Source: JBDRNO01 sp043811005 (GTDB lineage Bacteria; Bacteroidota; Bacteroidia; NORP154). From it: DNA of 64,000 nt. The stretch's first letter is position 1; each line of letters starts with the position of its first letter. Below are positions 1 to 7,660 of this stretch, one piece after another. A model generated the notes under the pieces. That model saw only the letters and a list, made by a program, of their open reading frames with translations, did not search any database and was not told the origin of the DNA. The position numbers and the translations under genes are program-made. The stretch is taken from positions 36,386-100,385 of the forward strand of contig JBDRNO010000260.1 in the NCBI GenBank assembly GCA_043811005.1, written 5' to 3'.

Positions 1-270
1 AAATTAAATCAGATCGGTACTTTAACCGAAACTGTCCAGGCAGTTGACCTGGCAAAAGACAACCATTATACTACCGTTATCAGCCACCGTTCGGGAGAAA
101 CCGAAGATACTACTATCGCTGATCTTGCAGTGGCTTTTAATACAGGACAGATCAAAACCGGCTCTGTTTCACGGTCAGACAGGATCGCCAAGTACAACCA
201 ATTGCTTAGAATTGAAGAACAACTCGGGAAAACAGCTAAATTCCCCGGAAAAGAGTTTAAATTCGTTTGA
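1..270 (+). CDS. eno: Enolase, C-terminal part (5' end outside window)
   Basis: The first 89 codons in frame 1 are the C-terminal end of enolase, which interconverts 2-phosphoglycerate and phosphoenolpyruvate in glycolysis. Visible family signatures are NQIGTLTET, the catalytic and substrate-binding stretch ISHRSGETEDTTIADLAVA, and GQIKTGSVSRSDRIAKYNQL followed by LRIEEQLG. The gene runs in from the left edge and stops at the TGA at 268-270. About 350 bases without a gene follow before citrate synthase. The assignment rests on a very conserved region and is firm; only the missing N-terminus is unknown. Confidence 0.97.
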   Translation, partial: KLNQIGTLTETVQAVDLAKDNHYTTVISHRSGETEDTTIADLAVAFNTGQIKTGSVSRSDRIAKYNQLLRIEEQLGKTAKFPGKEFKFV

Positions 271-432
271 TTACTATTTTATCGTTTGAATAATCAAGTA
301 TCCCAAAATATCTGCAAATAATTTATAACTTACTTATTCCTACTGCTTAAATTGAGATCAAAAGAATGAATATTGACCTTTGTTATCTCCCAATCCCAAA
401 TTTATCCGAATATCCTGAGAATAATAGACTAA

Positions 433-448
433 TATGACAAGTGTCATA
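433..448. promoter_or_regulatory. Palindromic operator candidate upstream of citrate synthase
   Basis: TATGACA-AG-TGTCATA is a perfect 7-bp inverted repeat with a 2-nt centre. It lies about 20 bases upstream of the putative -7 box at 471-478, close to where a -33 element would sit. The arrangement suits a repressor or a Crp/Fnr-type dimer controlling citrate synthase. The regulator is unknown and the assignment is inference from symmetry and position. Confidence 0.4.
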
Positions 449-470
449 GTAAATATTGTTAATTAAATGT

Positions 471-478
471 TAACTTTG
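471..478 (+). promoter_or_regulatory. Putative -7 box of citrate synthase promoter
   Basis: TAACTTTG matches the Bacteroidetes -7 consensus TAnnTTTG. No clear TTTG element lies 17-23 nt upstream; that position is next to the palindrome at 433-448, so the promoter may depend on an activator. The predicted leader before the ATG at 618 is about 130 nt. The rest of the 271-617 gap shows nothing coding. Confidence 0.4.
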
Positions 479-617
479 TAAGAAATCTCTTTAACTAAAT
501 TTTCTGTACCCGAAAAAATTTACTATCATCATAAATTTATTATAATGTAGTAAGCTGTACAACAAAGAGGGATTTTCTAATTTAAAAACTATTTATTAAC
601 TTAAAAAACCAGGAAAA

Positions 618-1934
618 ATGGAAACACTAAAGGAAAAACTGCGAAATAAAATTGAAGGGTGGAGGCCAAGAACCGCTAAGCTCTTGAAAGAACATGGTAA
701 TGTTAAATTAGGAGAAGTTACCATAGCACAGGCAATTGGTGGTATGAGAGGCGTAAGGGGCCTTGTAACCGATATTTCTTATTTAGACCCGATGGAAGGA
801 ATAAGATTCAGAGGTTATACTATACCGGAAACTATGGAAAAATTGCCAAAACCTGCCGGCGCTGAAATGCCTTATGTGGAAGGTCATCTTTATTTATTGC
901 TCACAGGCGATATTCCAACTGAAAGTGAAATTGCCGAAATTACCGATGAATTTAACAAAAGGAAAAAGGTTCCGCAATATGTTTTTGATGTAATTAATGC
1001 AATGGGTAATGATAGTCATCCAATGACAATGTTCTCTGCTGCTATATTGGCATTGCAGAAAGAATCAGAATTTGTAAAAAAATACAATGCAGGTCTTAGC
1101 AAGATGGATTACTGGGATCCGACTTATGAGGATGCACTTAATTTATTAGCCAAGCTCCCTGAAATAGGTGCTTATATTTATCGAAAAAAATATAAGAATG
1201 GCGACATTATCGCATCAGATCCGAATTTGGATATGGGTGGAAATTTCGCTCACATGATGGGTATTGATAAGCCCTATGACGATGTCGCAAGAATGTATTT
1301 CATCCTTCACAGCGATCATGAAAGTGGAAATGTAAGCGCTCATACCGGTCATCTGGTATCAAGCGCCCTGTCGGATATCTATTATTCCATGTCCGCAATG
1401 ATCGATGGATTAGCAGGCCCCTTGCATGGACTGGCAAATCAGGAAGTGCTGCGATGGATACAAGGTGTTATGGACAAAATGGGCGGTAAAACACCCACAG
1501 AAGAGGAAATGAAACAATTCGTATTGGATACATTAAATTCCGGACAGGTTATACCGGGATACGGTCATGCCGTATTGCGTAAAACCGACCCCCGATACGC
1601 AGCTCAAAGAGAATTCTGCGTCAAACATATGCCTGATGATCTTATTTTCAAATATGTTAACATACTTTATAAAGTTGTTCCTGATATCTTAGTGGAACAA
1701 GGAAAAGCCAAGAACCCATGGCCAAATGTTGATGCACAATCTGGTGTTATCCAATGGTACTATGGCCTTACAGAATATGATTATTATACTGTATTATTTG
1801 GAATAGGACGAGCTCTTGGTGTTGCAGCAAATATCGTTTGGGATAGGGCATTAGGTTATCCAATAGAAAGGCCCAAATCTCTTACTACTGAAATGATTGA
1901 AAAAGTTGCTGAAGAAGCCATGCAAAAGGTGTAA
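618..1934 (+). CDS. gltA: Citrate synthase, mitochondrial (eukaryotic) type
   Basis: This enzyme condenses acetyl-CoA with oxaloacetate to citrate at the entry of the TCA cycle, in the cytoplasm. At 438 aa it follows the mitochondrial citrate synthase layout rather than the common bacterial GltA one. Examples are GGMRGVRGLV, LDPMEGIRFRGYTIPE, the N-terminal segment before them, HSDHESGNVSAHT and KNPWPNVDAQSG. The catalytic triad is His270 (GPLHGLANQ), His317 (GYGHAVLRKTDPRY) and Asp372, spaced as in the pig enzyme (274/320/375). The gene stands alone with an operator-like palindrome upstream and a strong terminator 20 nt downstream. Eukaryotic-type citrate synthases are known from some Bacteroidota, so this is not necessarily a recent transfer. 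The start ATG is preceded by an A-rich stretch, not a Shine-Dalgarno. Confidence 0.96.
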   Translation: METLKEKLRNKIEGWRPRTAKLLKEHGNVKLGEVTIAQAIGGMRGVRGLVTDISYLDPMEGIRFRGYTIPETMEKLPKPAGAEMPYVEGHLYLLLTGDIPTESEIAEITDEFNKRKKVPQYVFDVINAMGNDSHPMTMFSAAILALQKESEFVKKYNAGLSKMDYWDPTYEDALNLLAKLPEIGAYIYRKKYKNGDIIASDPNLDMGGNFAHMMGIDKPYDDVARMYFILHSDHESGNVSAHTGHLVSSALSDIYYSMSAMIDGLAGPLHGLANQEVLRWIQGVMDKMGGKTPTEEEMKQFVLDTLNSGQVIPGYGHAVLRKTDPRYAAQREFCVKHMPDDLIFKYVNILYKVVPDILVEQGKAKNPWPNVDAQSGVIQWYYGLTEYDYYTVLFGIGRALGVAANIVWDRALGYPIERPKSLTTEMIEKVAEEAMQKV

Positions 1935-1956
1935 GCAGCTTAAATTAATTAAGTTT

Positions 1957-1984
1957 AAAGGGCACTTAGGTGCCCTTTTTTTAT
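1957..1984 (+). terminator. Rho-independent terminator of citrate synthase
   Basis: AAAGGGCAC, loop TTAG, GTGCCCTTT gives a 9-bp stem with a tetraloop followed by a T run (1976-1984). It lies 22 nt after the stop codon of citrate synthase. It is the clearest intrinsic terminator in the window. Confidence 0.93.
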
Positions 1985-2099
1985 TTATTTTTGTGTAATA
2001 TAATTAAATGGTTCAACTGTTCAATTGCTCAATTGTTAATCCGTTATCAGTTAAATTTTTGCAACAATCTCAATAAACTGATTAGTTACGATATTTCTT

Positions 2100-3971
2100 A
2101 TGTCAAGTTCACGTTATATTAGCTTAAAAGACTGTCTTGATGATCTTGAAAAGCATGGTCATTTGGTGCGGATCATAGAGGAAGTGGATCCCAATCTTGA
2201 AATGGCTGCCATCCATCTTCGTGTATTCGAAGCAGGGGGCCCGTCAATCTTTTTTGAAAAGGTAAAAGGAAGCACGTTTCCAGCTGCTTCAAACCTTTTC
2301 GGCACACCGGACAGAAGCAGGTTCATGTTTCGTGATACGCTTGAAAAAGTAAAACAACTTATTACCCTGAAACATGACCCGCTCAAAATCCTGAAGAATC
2401 CATTTAAATATGCCCTTGCTTTTAAAACATTACCTAAAAGAAGCAAATGGAGAAATCCCATCCTTTTTGGAGAAACCCAAATTGACCAATTACCCCAGAT
2501 CAAATGCTGGCCAAATGATGGAGGAGCGTACATCCTGCTACCCCAGGTTTATACCGAAGATATTGACAAGCCGGGAGTGATGAACTCAAACCTGGGAATG
2601 TACAGGACCCAGATGAACGGTAATGATTACACGCCCAACAAAGAGGTTGGTTTGCACTACCAGATACATCGTGGTATAGGAATTCACCAGGCAAAAGCCA
2701 ATGCAAATGGTAAACCATTAAAAGCAAGTATCTTCGTTGGAGGACCACCTGCTCATACCTTAGCCGCTGCCATGCCCTTGCCCGAAGGATTAACCGAGCT
2801 TACTTTTGCCGGGGCTTTAGGAGGAAGGAGGTTCAGGTATTCATATGAAAATGGATATCTTATTTCATCAGATGCCGATTTTGTTATAACAGGCGAAATA
2901 TATCACCGTGAAAATAAACCCGAAGGGCCTTTTGGCGATCACCTGGGATATTACTCTCTAAAGCACGATTTCCCTGTAATGAGGGTACAGAAGGTGTATC
3001 ACCGCAAAAATGCAATATGGCCTTTTACCGTTGTTGGAAGACCTCCACAGGAAGATACCAGCTTTGGTGCATTGATACATGAAATAGTCAGCCAGGTTAT
3101 TCCCAAAGAAATCCCAGGATTACATGAAATACACAATGTTGACGCTGCCGGTGTTCACCCGCTTTTGCTCGCTATTGGCAGCGAACGCTACACTCCATAT
3201 TACAAAGAAAGAAAACCGCAGGAATTATTGACCATTGCCAACCGCATTTTAGGATACGGACAACTATCTCTGGCAAAATACCTCATTATCGTTGCCAAAG
3301 AAGACAACCCGCAACTGGATATTTATAATATTGAAAATTTCTTTACACATGTATTGGAAAGAGTAGACTGGACAAGAGATCTGCACTTTCATACCCAAAC
3401 TACAATTGATACATTGGATTACAGTGGCACCGGTTTGAACACCGGCTCAAAAGTGGTAATTGCTGCTGCTGGTGAAAAGATAAGGGAATTAAGTAAAGAA
3501 ATTCCATCTGATTTTTCACTGCCCAATTGTTTTAATGATCCTAAAGTTGTCTTACCCGGCATACTGGCAATATCAGGACCAAAATACGCGGATGTAGAAA
3601 CAACGAAAAAAGACATTAATATACTCACCACTCACAACTCATTTATCCACCGAAGCTTCAGCGAAGGTGGACAACTCTCCAATCACCAGCTAAAAAATTT
3701 CCCCCTTATTTTACTAACTGACAACAGTGATTTCACATCCAAAACCCTCAACAACTTCCTCTGGACCACCTTTACAAAAAGCAATCCCTCTCACGATATA
3801 CATGGCATTGAAAGCTTTATTGATAACAAGCACTGGGGCTGCAGAGGTTCTTTAATAATTGATGCACGTATAAAATCCCATCATGCACCGGAATTGGTCA
3901 AAGACCCGGAAATTGAGAAGCGGGTTGATGCATTAGGGGCAAAAGGGAAGTCTTTGTACGGGATTATTTAA
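2100..3971 (+). CDS. UbiD-family prFMN-dependent decarboxylase
   Basis: UbiD-family enzymes reversibly decarboxylate aromatic or unsaturated acids with prenylated FMN and a divalent metal. In Bacteroidota the long form (about 610-620 aa, here 623) is usually annotated as a menaquinone-pathway decarboxylase; that role is inferred. UbiD signatures seen are the HRGIGIHQAKAN region (about residue 193, including the cofactor-contacting Arg), EGPFGDHLGYYS (about 273, catalytic Glu) and VVGRPPQEDT (about 313). The C-terminal extension compared with the E. coli protein of about 500 aa is normal for this subgroup. No UbiX partner is in the window. The start ATG comes after a spacer of low-complexity TTCAA/CAATTG repeats and has no Shine-Dalgarno. 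Confidence 0.88.
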   Translation: MSSSRYISLKDCLDDLEKHGHLVRIIEEVDPNLEMAAIHLRVFEAGGPSIFFEKVKGSTFPAASNLFGTPDRSRFMFRDTLEKVKQLITLKHDPLKILKNPFKYALAFKTLPKRSKWRNPILFGETQIDQLPQIKCWPNDGGAYILLPQVYTEDIDKPGVMNSNLGMYRTQMNGNDYTPNKEVGLHYQIHRGIGIHQAKANANGKPLKASIFVGGPPAHTLAAAMPLPEGLTELTFAGALGGRRFRYSYENGYLISSDADFVITGEIYHRENKPEGPFGDHLGYYSLKHDFPVMRVQKVYHRKNAIWPFTVVGRPPQEDTSFGALIHEIVSQVIPKEIPGLHEIHNVDAAGVHPLLLAIGSERYTPYYKERKPQELLTIANRILGYGQLSLAKYLIIVAKEDNPQLDIYNIENFFTHVLERVDWTRDLHFHTQTTIDTLDYSGTGLNTGSKVVIAAAGEKIRELSKEIPSDFSLPNCFNDPKVVLPGILAISGPKYADVETTKKDINILTTHNSFIHRSFSEGGQLSNHQLKNFPLILLTDNSDFTSKTLNNFLWTTFTKSNPSHDIHGIESFIDNKHWGCRGSLIIDARIKSHHAPELVKDPEIEKRVDALGAKGKSLYGII

Positions 3972-4040
3972 ATTTATAATACAAATAAATTATAAAATGA
4001 TTAAAAAATGAACGGATAGATGTTTTCGGGAAGAGCCAAA

Positions 4041-4270
4041 ATGCTTCATGCTGATATAAAATACTATATTTCAAATAACTGTAAAGCCACTATGAATATA
4101 AGAGATGACAGAGGATTTATCATAAAACATTCTTCATGGATATGCCTCATGGTCCCGACACGTATACTCTTAGGGTCAAAGAAGACATAAGCAAGTGGCT
4201 AAAAGGAAAATATTACTTACGGTTATATGCCGATGAGAACCTGAAGTTTGAGAAAGTTATGGAAATATAA
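4041..4270 (+). pseudogene. Frameshifted relic of a T9SS-type C-terminal sorting domain
   Basis: Two overlapping frames, one from the ATG at 4041 (MLHADIKYYISNN... to IRDDRGFIIK) and one entered near 4120-4135 (TFFMDMPHGPDTYTLRV... to KFEKVMEI, stop 4268-4270), join into one peptide. It has the beta-sandwich pattern of a T9SS sorting domain: strand, D-x-x-G turn, strand, then W-L-K-G-K-Y-Y-L-R-L-Y and a KFEKV ending. Neither frame alone has a proper start or signal peptide. This looks like the 3' end of a lost secreted-protein gene, carrying a frameshift. The call is inference from pattern, not from a match. Confidence 0.5.
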
Positions 4271-4274
4271 ATAA

Positions 4275-6755
4275 TCAACGCAAAACCACTATCTTCTTTT
4301 GAAACAGAACGCCACGGCTATCCCCGATAGATACTATATATATCCCTTCCTCCCATCCCTTTGTTTTTATCTCGAATTCCCTGGAGTGTAATTTGTTATT
4401 TTGCAAAAACTTTTCGCAAACAATCCTACCGTTAACATCAACTACCTTTAAAACTGATCCGTTCACAAATCCGGCAATACTCGTTGTTTTAACAACAAAG
4501 CTGTCTGATGCCGGGTTGGGGTATACTGCATAGACCGGGGCAGACCGCCAGCTGGCGGGCGCTTCGGTCTCAGGAATGGCTGAATAGATCGTATCCCCTT
4601 TCATCGCAAACACATATTCTCCAAGAACTAATGAATCAATAATAATTACTCCAAATTTATCATAAGAATTTCCTGAAATTTTTGTATAATATTCATATTC
4701 ATGCCAATTTTCAGAGGTATTCATCCTGTATAGCAATACCATGCTGTCTTCTGTTAAGGAATCGGCAATTAACAGGTGATCAAAGTATGAGCTTCCACTT
4801 TCCCTGCCATCGTAGACTATTTCTGCACTTGCAGAAAAATTATTTGGCAGAATGCCATCTATTTTCCAGTACCTGTTTGGTGAGAGTTTGTAAATTGTAT
4901 TAGTTACTATTGGGTCAGGTGCTGTCCAGTTATGTTCAACCCGGATAAAAGCCGAATCTGTAATTGCATTTACAGTAATTTTAAATCGTGCATGACTAAA
5001 ATTGTCAATCCAGGTAGTATCGATCACCTTTGCTTCACTTGATATTGCATCACTGATTTTACTATTCATATTAAGTGCTGTGAAAACAGGGCTGAATGGT
5101 AATGTAAATGTAAAAGAGGAAGTTGCACCAGACATAATAATTGTTTCCGTTTGCTCGTTCCAGCTAGTATCCATAAAAGTGATCTCAAGAGGTACATTAT
5201 TGTAATATGAAGGCGCTCCTGTTAATTTTTGTTTAACATAAACTGTTACATCATAATAAATGCCATTTGGCGTTATTTGAGTTGAGTTAATTGAAAAATG
5301 AGGAAAGCCGGGGTTGAACACCCAGTTATTAAAAAAATCAGTAAGATCAATGCCAGTGATAGAGGAAAGCTGGTTTCTCAGATCATAGCTGTTTATATGA
5401 GTGAATTGGTTATTTGCCAAAAAAGTGGTTAACCCACTAAAGAACAGTGAATCTCCCAAATACCCTCTTAAGGTATGAACTACATCACCCCCTTTATCAT
5501 ATACATGGTCGCCATAAGTATATTCATGCGGAATGCCGGAAATAGCCCTGTAGCCATTCTCGGTGATGTGGGCAAGGTGCAGAACCTTTTCGTGGTTTCT
5601 TCTTACTTCTTGCAGATATGTATCCTTATCATACACATCTTCCCAGAATAAAAACTCCGAATAAACGGCAAATCCTTCGTTCAGCCACATGTCTTCGGCT
5701 GTTTCACAGGTTACCATATCTCCCCACCAGTGATGAGAAAGCTCGTGCGCCATGATATCCTCAGCCCACAAGCTTCCATCAGCAAAGCTTCGATGATAGG
5801 CAATATTAGTAGCATGCTCCATAGCCCCGCCAACAACAGGAACAAGGTTATACCCAATTCTGTCAAATTGATGCGGACCATAATATGTTTCGTATACACC
5901 TATTGCATCGGTCAGATGCAAAAAGGAATTTTTGAGTTTTGTGGTATCAGAAGGTAAAGCATTTAACATTATTGGAATGGGTCCGTTAATACCATTATAT
6001 GATATATTTACAGTGGCATAGCCGGCAACAGCCACAGAAGCAAGATAAGATGGAATTGTCTGATCCATTTTCCAATGCCATATAATAGTGCTATTGGGAT
6101 TATGGACTGTATCTTGTAATAAGCCATTACAAAAAGCGTTTTTGGAATCTTCAGTAGTAATGAAAAATTCGTGGGTAGACCGTTCTACAAAATTGTCAAA
6201 GCAAGGAAACCACGCCCTGCCGAAATTATGAGGATTCACTTCAAATCCAACACCAATATTATAGGCATATCCCCCGCTGAAATAAAATCCTCCTCCGTAA
6301 GTAGATGTGTCTATTTGAGGTGTTCCCTCATAATAAACTTTAACACTTGCTGTATCTCCAATATTCATAATGCCTGGAAGCATTGTAACAATCAAAGTAT
6401 CATCATAGGAAAAACTTGCTGATTGATTATCCACCTTTATAGAATCAATATTTAATTTTAGCAAATCCAAACTGATAGAATTAATATTATTCATTTTAGG
6501 GACAAAGGTAATTTCACAATTGCCCTTTATCACTTCATTGGTAAAGTCGGTGATGTCTAAATTGATAGTGTAGTTGAGTATGTCAATGGTATCGCTGCGA
6601 CTGTTAGCTTCTTGGGTATCATAAGCGTGACACGGCTTAGAGCCGTGCCACGCTTTGTGTCTGCAACTGTAATAATTCTCCTGCCTGGCAAAAGCGAAGA
6701 CAAAAGAAAAAATTAGTGTAAGGATGGTAAATGTATATAAGAATCGTAAATGCAT
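4275..6755 (-). CDS. Secreted M1-family zinc aminopeptidase with T9SS sorting domain
   Basis: This is a peptidase removing N-terminal residues from peptides, exported and probably surface-bound. A signal peptide covers residues 1-24. The M1 N-terminal beta domain follows, then the exopeptidase motif GGAMEHAT (about 307). The zinc site is HELSHHWWGD (about 335) plus the third ligand in NEGF 18 residues on. The last 80 residues (YPNPASDSFVV, VVDVNGRIV, GIYIVSIGDSRG) are a T9SS C-terminal domain. Two short peptides correspond to palindromic DNA repeats inserted in frame: AWHGSKPCHA at about residues 35-44 and APASWRSAP just before the sorting domain. Neither touches the catalytic core, so the enzyme is probably active. 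The gene is transcribed alone, convergent with the relic at 4041-4270. Confidence 0.92.
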   Translation of the reverse strand: MHLRFLYTFTILTLIFSFVFAFARQENYYSCRHKAWHGSKPCHAYDTQEANSRSDTIDILNYTINLDITDFTNEVIKGNCEITFVPKMNNINSISLDLLKLNIDSIKVDNQSASFSYDDTLIVTMLPGIMNIGDTASVKVYYEGTPQIDTSTYGGGFYFSGGYAYNIGVGFEVNPHNFGRAWFPCFDNFVERSTHEFFITTEDSKNAFCNGLLQDTVHNPNSTIIWHWKMDQTIPSYLASVAVAGYATVNISYNGINGPIPIMLNALPSDTTKLKNSFLHLTDAIGVYETYYGPHQFDRIGYNLVPVVGGAMEHATNIAYHRSFADGSLWAEDIMAHELSHHWWGDMVTCETAEDMWLNEGFAVYSEFLFWEDVYDKDTYLQEVRRNHEKVLHLAHITENGYRAISGIPHEYTYGDHVYDKGGDVVHTLRGYLGDSLFFSGLTTFLANNQFTHINSYDLRNQLSSITGIDLTDFFNNWVFNPGFPHFSINSTQITPNGIYYDVTVYVKQKLTGAPSYYNNVPLEITFMDTSWNEQTETIIMSGATSSFTFTLPFSPVFTALNMNSKISDAISSEAKVIDTTWIDNFSHARFKITVNAITDSAFIRVEHNWTAPDPIVTNTIYKLSPNRYWKIDGILPNNFSASAEIVYDGRESGSSYFDHLLIADSLTEDSMVLLYRMNTSENWHEYEYYTKISGNSYDKFGVIIIDSLVLGEYVFAMKGDTIYSAIPETEAPASWRSAPVYAVYPNPASDSFVVKTTSIAGFVNGSVLKVVDVNGRIVCEKFLQNNKLHSREFEIKTKGWEEGIYIVSIGDSRGVLFQKKIVVLR
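4545..4558. repeat. Palindrome CCGCCAGCTGGCGG (family B) inside M1 peptidase
   Basis: A perfect 14-bp palindrome lying in frame within the M1 peptidase reading frame, where it encodes Pro-Ala-Ser-Trp-Arg just before the sorting domain. The same 14-mer occurs at 14750-14763, 15289-15302 and 44254-44267. Confidence 0.9.
6624..6654. repeat. Palindromic repeat family A inside M1 peptidase
   Basis: AGCGTGACACGGCTT ... AGCCGTGCCACGCT is an interrupted palindrome matching the copies at 7520-7548, 8277-8305 and 60009-60037. Here it is read through in frame as AWHGSKPCHA, immediately after the signal peptide region of the peptidase. Confidence 0.88.
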
Positions 6756-6777
6756 CGTTTTTTCAATATGTTTTATA

Positions 6778-6785
6778 CAAAAATA
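6778..6785 (-). promoter_or_regulatory. Putative -7 box for M1 peptidase
   Basis: On the minus strand TATTTTTG fits TAnnTTTG, 22 nt before the ATG at 6755. No clear -33 element is visible, so this is a weak call. Confidence 0.35.
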
Positions 6786-6883
6786 TCATATTTTTATAAA
6801 CTTTACTATTAAAATATTGTACCGGAATTTCTAAAAAGGCAATATTTTGCCAAAATTGGTTAAGACTTGCCTTTTAAGGTCTA

Positions 6884-7516
6884 ATGAAAAAAAATCTTCA
6901 ATACTTAATCTTTTCTCTATTCCTTCTGCCTTATACATTCCATGTTTCTGGTCAAGACACCAGGTTTCAAAAGTTCAAAACATTGAGTTGTTCCGAAAAA
7001 AGGTGGGTGATGACACATCCTTTTGTTGCGGGCAAGACATTGAAAATATCTGAAAATGCAAGGCGAATAGCCAAAGAAATGTTAAAAGACACCCTGATGG
7101 ATAACTATGAAAATGGAGGCAAGGCAGATGCATTCAGGCACGCATTCTGGATGGCTTCACTAGCATCCAAAATACGGTGGCGAAAAGCATACAAGTTAGG
7201 CAAAGCACACGAAAGGGGAAACAAAAAGGATTTTAATAAAAACAGGTATGAAGAGGGGATACTACCGGATGCTGTCAGTTGTGAGATGGATTTATGGAAC
7301 AATAAGATAGGGTTGGTAATAGGGAGAAATAACAAATCGGTTTCTGAAGATGAATTAACACAATTGATAAAACAAGCCGTTCTTGACGGTAGATGCAAGA
7401 TCATCAAAATGGACAAAAACGGAAATTTTTTAGATGAATCCGGGAAAATAATCCCTGCTGAAGAATGGCAGGGGAAATGGGAGAACAGGAGGTGTTTGGT
7501 GGAATCTGATTATTGA
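6884..7516 (+). CDS. Small secreted protein resembling the DUF6973 family
   Basis: A 210-aa protein with a clear signal peptide (residues 1-23, ending VSGQ). The core carries a His-rich pattern: GGKADAFRHAFWMA (about 78-91), GKAHERGN (about 105) and EMDLWNNKIGL (about 134). I associate this pattern with the DUF6973 domain, whose function is unknown. The spaced His, Glu and Asp residues could form a metal site, but that is speculation. Cysteines near residues 45 and 132 could form a disulfide. The gene is divergent from the M1 peptidase and is followed 3 nt later by a family A palindrome that may act as a bidirectional stop. No Shine-Dalgarno is seen. Confidence 0.6.
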   Translation: MKKNLQYLIFSLFLLPYTFHVSGQDTRFQKFKTLSCSEKRWVMTHPFVAGKTLKISENARRIAKEMLKDTLMDNYENGGKADAFRHAFWMASLASKIRWRKAYKLGKAHERGNKKDFNKNRYEEGILPDAVSCEMDLWNNKIGLVIGRNNKSVSEDELTQLIKQAVLDGRCKIIKMDKNGNFLDESGKIIPAEEWQGKWENRRCLVESDY

Positions 7517-7519
7517 TCA

Positions 7520-7548
7520 GCGTAGCACGGTTTAAAACCGTATCACGC
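7520..7548. repeat. Palindromic repeat family A, intergenic copy
   Basis: GCGTAGCACGGTT / AACCGTATCACGC around a TTAA centre, 3 nt after the stop of the preceding gene. It folds into a 13-bp imperfect stem. No T run follows, so a terminator role is uncertain. Confidence 0.85.
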
Positions 7549-7635
7549 ATACAAAATTCATTTATGAATTTTAATGCAATTTGCATATTTTTCTTAATAA
7601 ATTTATCTATTATGAGTTTATGTTTTATTATACAA

Positions 7636-7643
7636 TAAATTTG
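7636..7643 (+). promoter_or_regulatory. Putative -7 box for the Omp85-type gene
   Basis: TAAATTTG fits TAnnTTTG and ends 17 nt before the ATG at 7661, predicting a leader of about 13 nt. The -33 element is not clear. Confidence 0.4.
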
Positions 7644-7660
7644 CTCCTTAATATAAAATA

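Noticed and set aside
44..289. 81-codon ORF at the left edge
   Set aside because: It overlaps the enolase frame, which is unmistakable; the other frame is a shadow.
2010..2045. GTTCAACTGTTCAATTGCTC stretch upstream of ubiD as an operator
   Set aside because: Similar low-complexity units occur at 27751-27820 in an unrelated gap, so it looks like a dispersed repeat.
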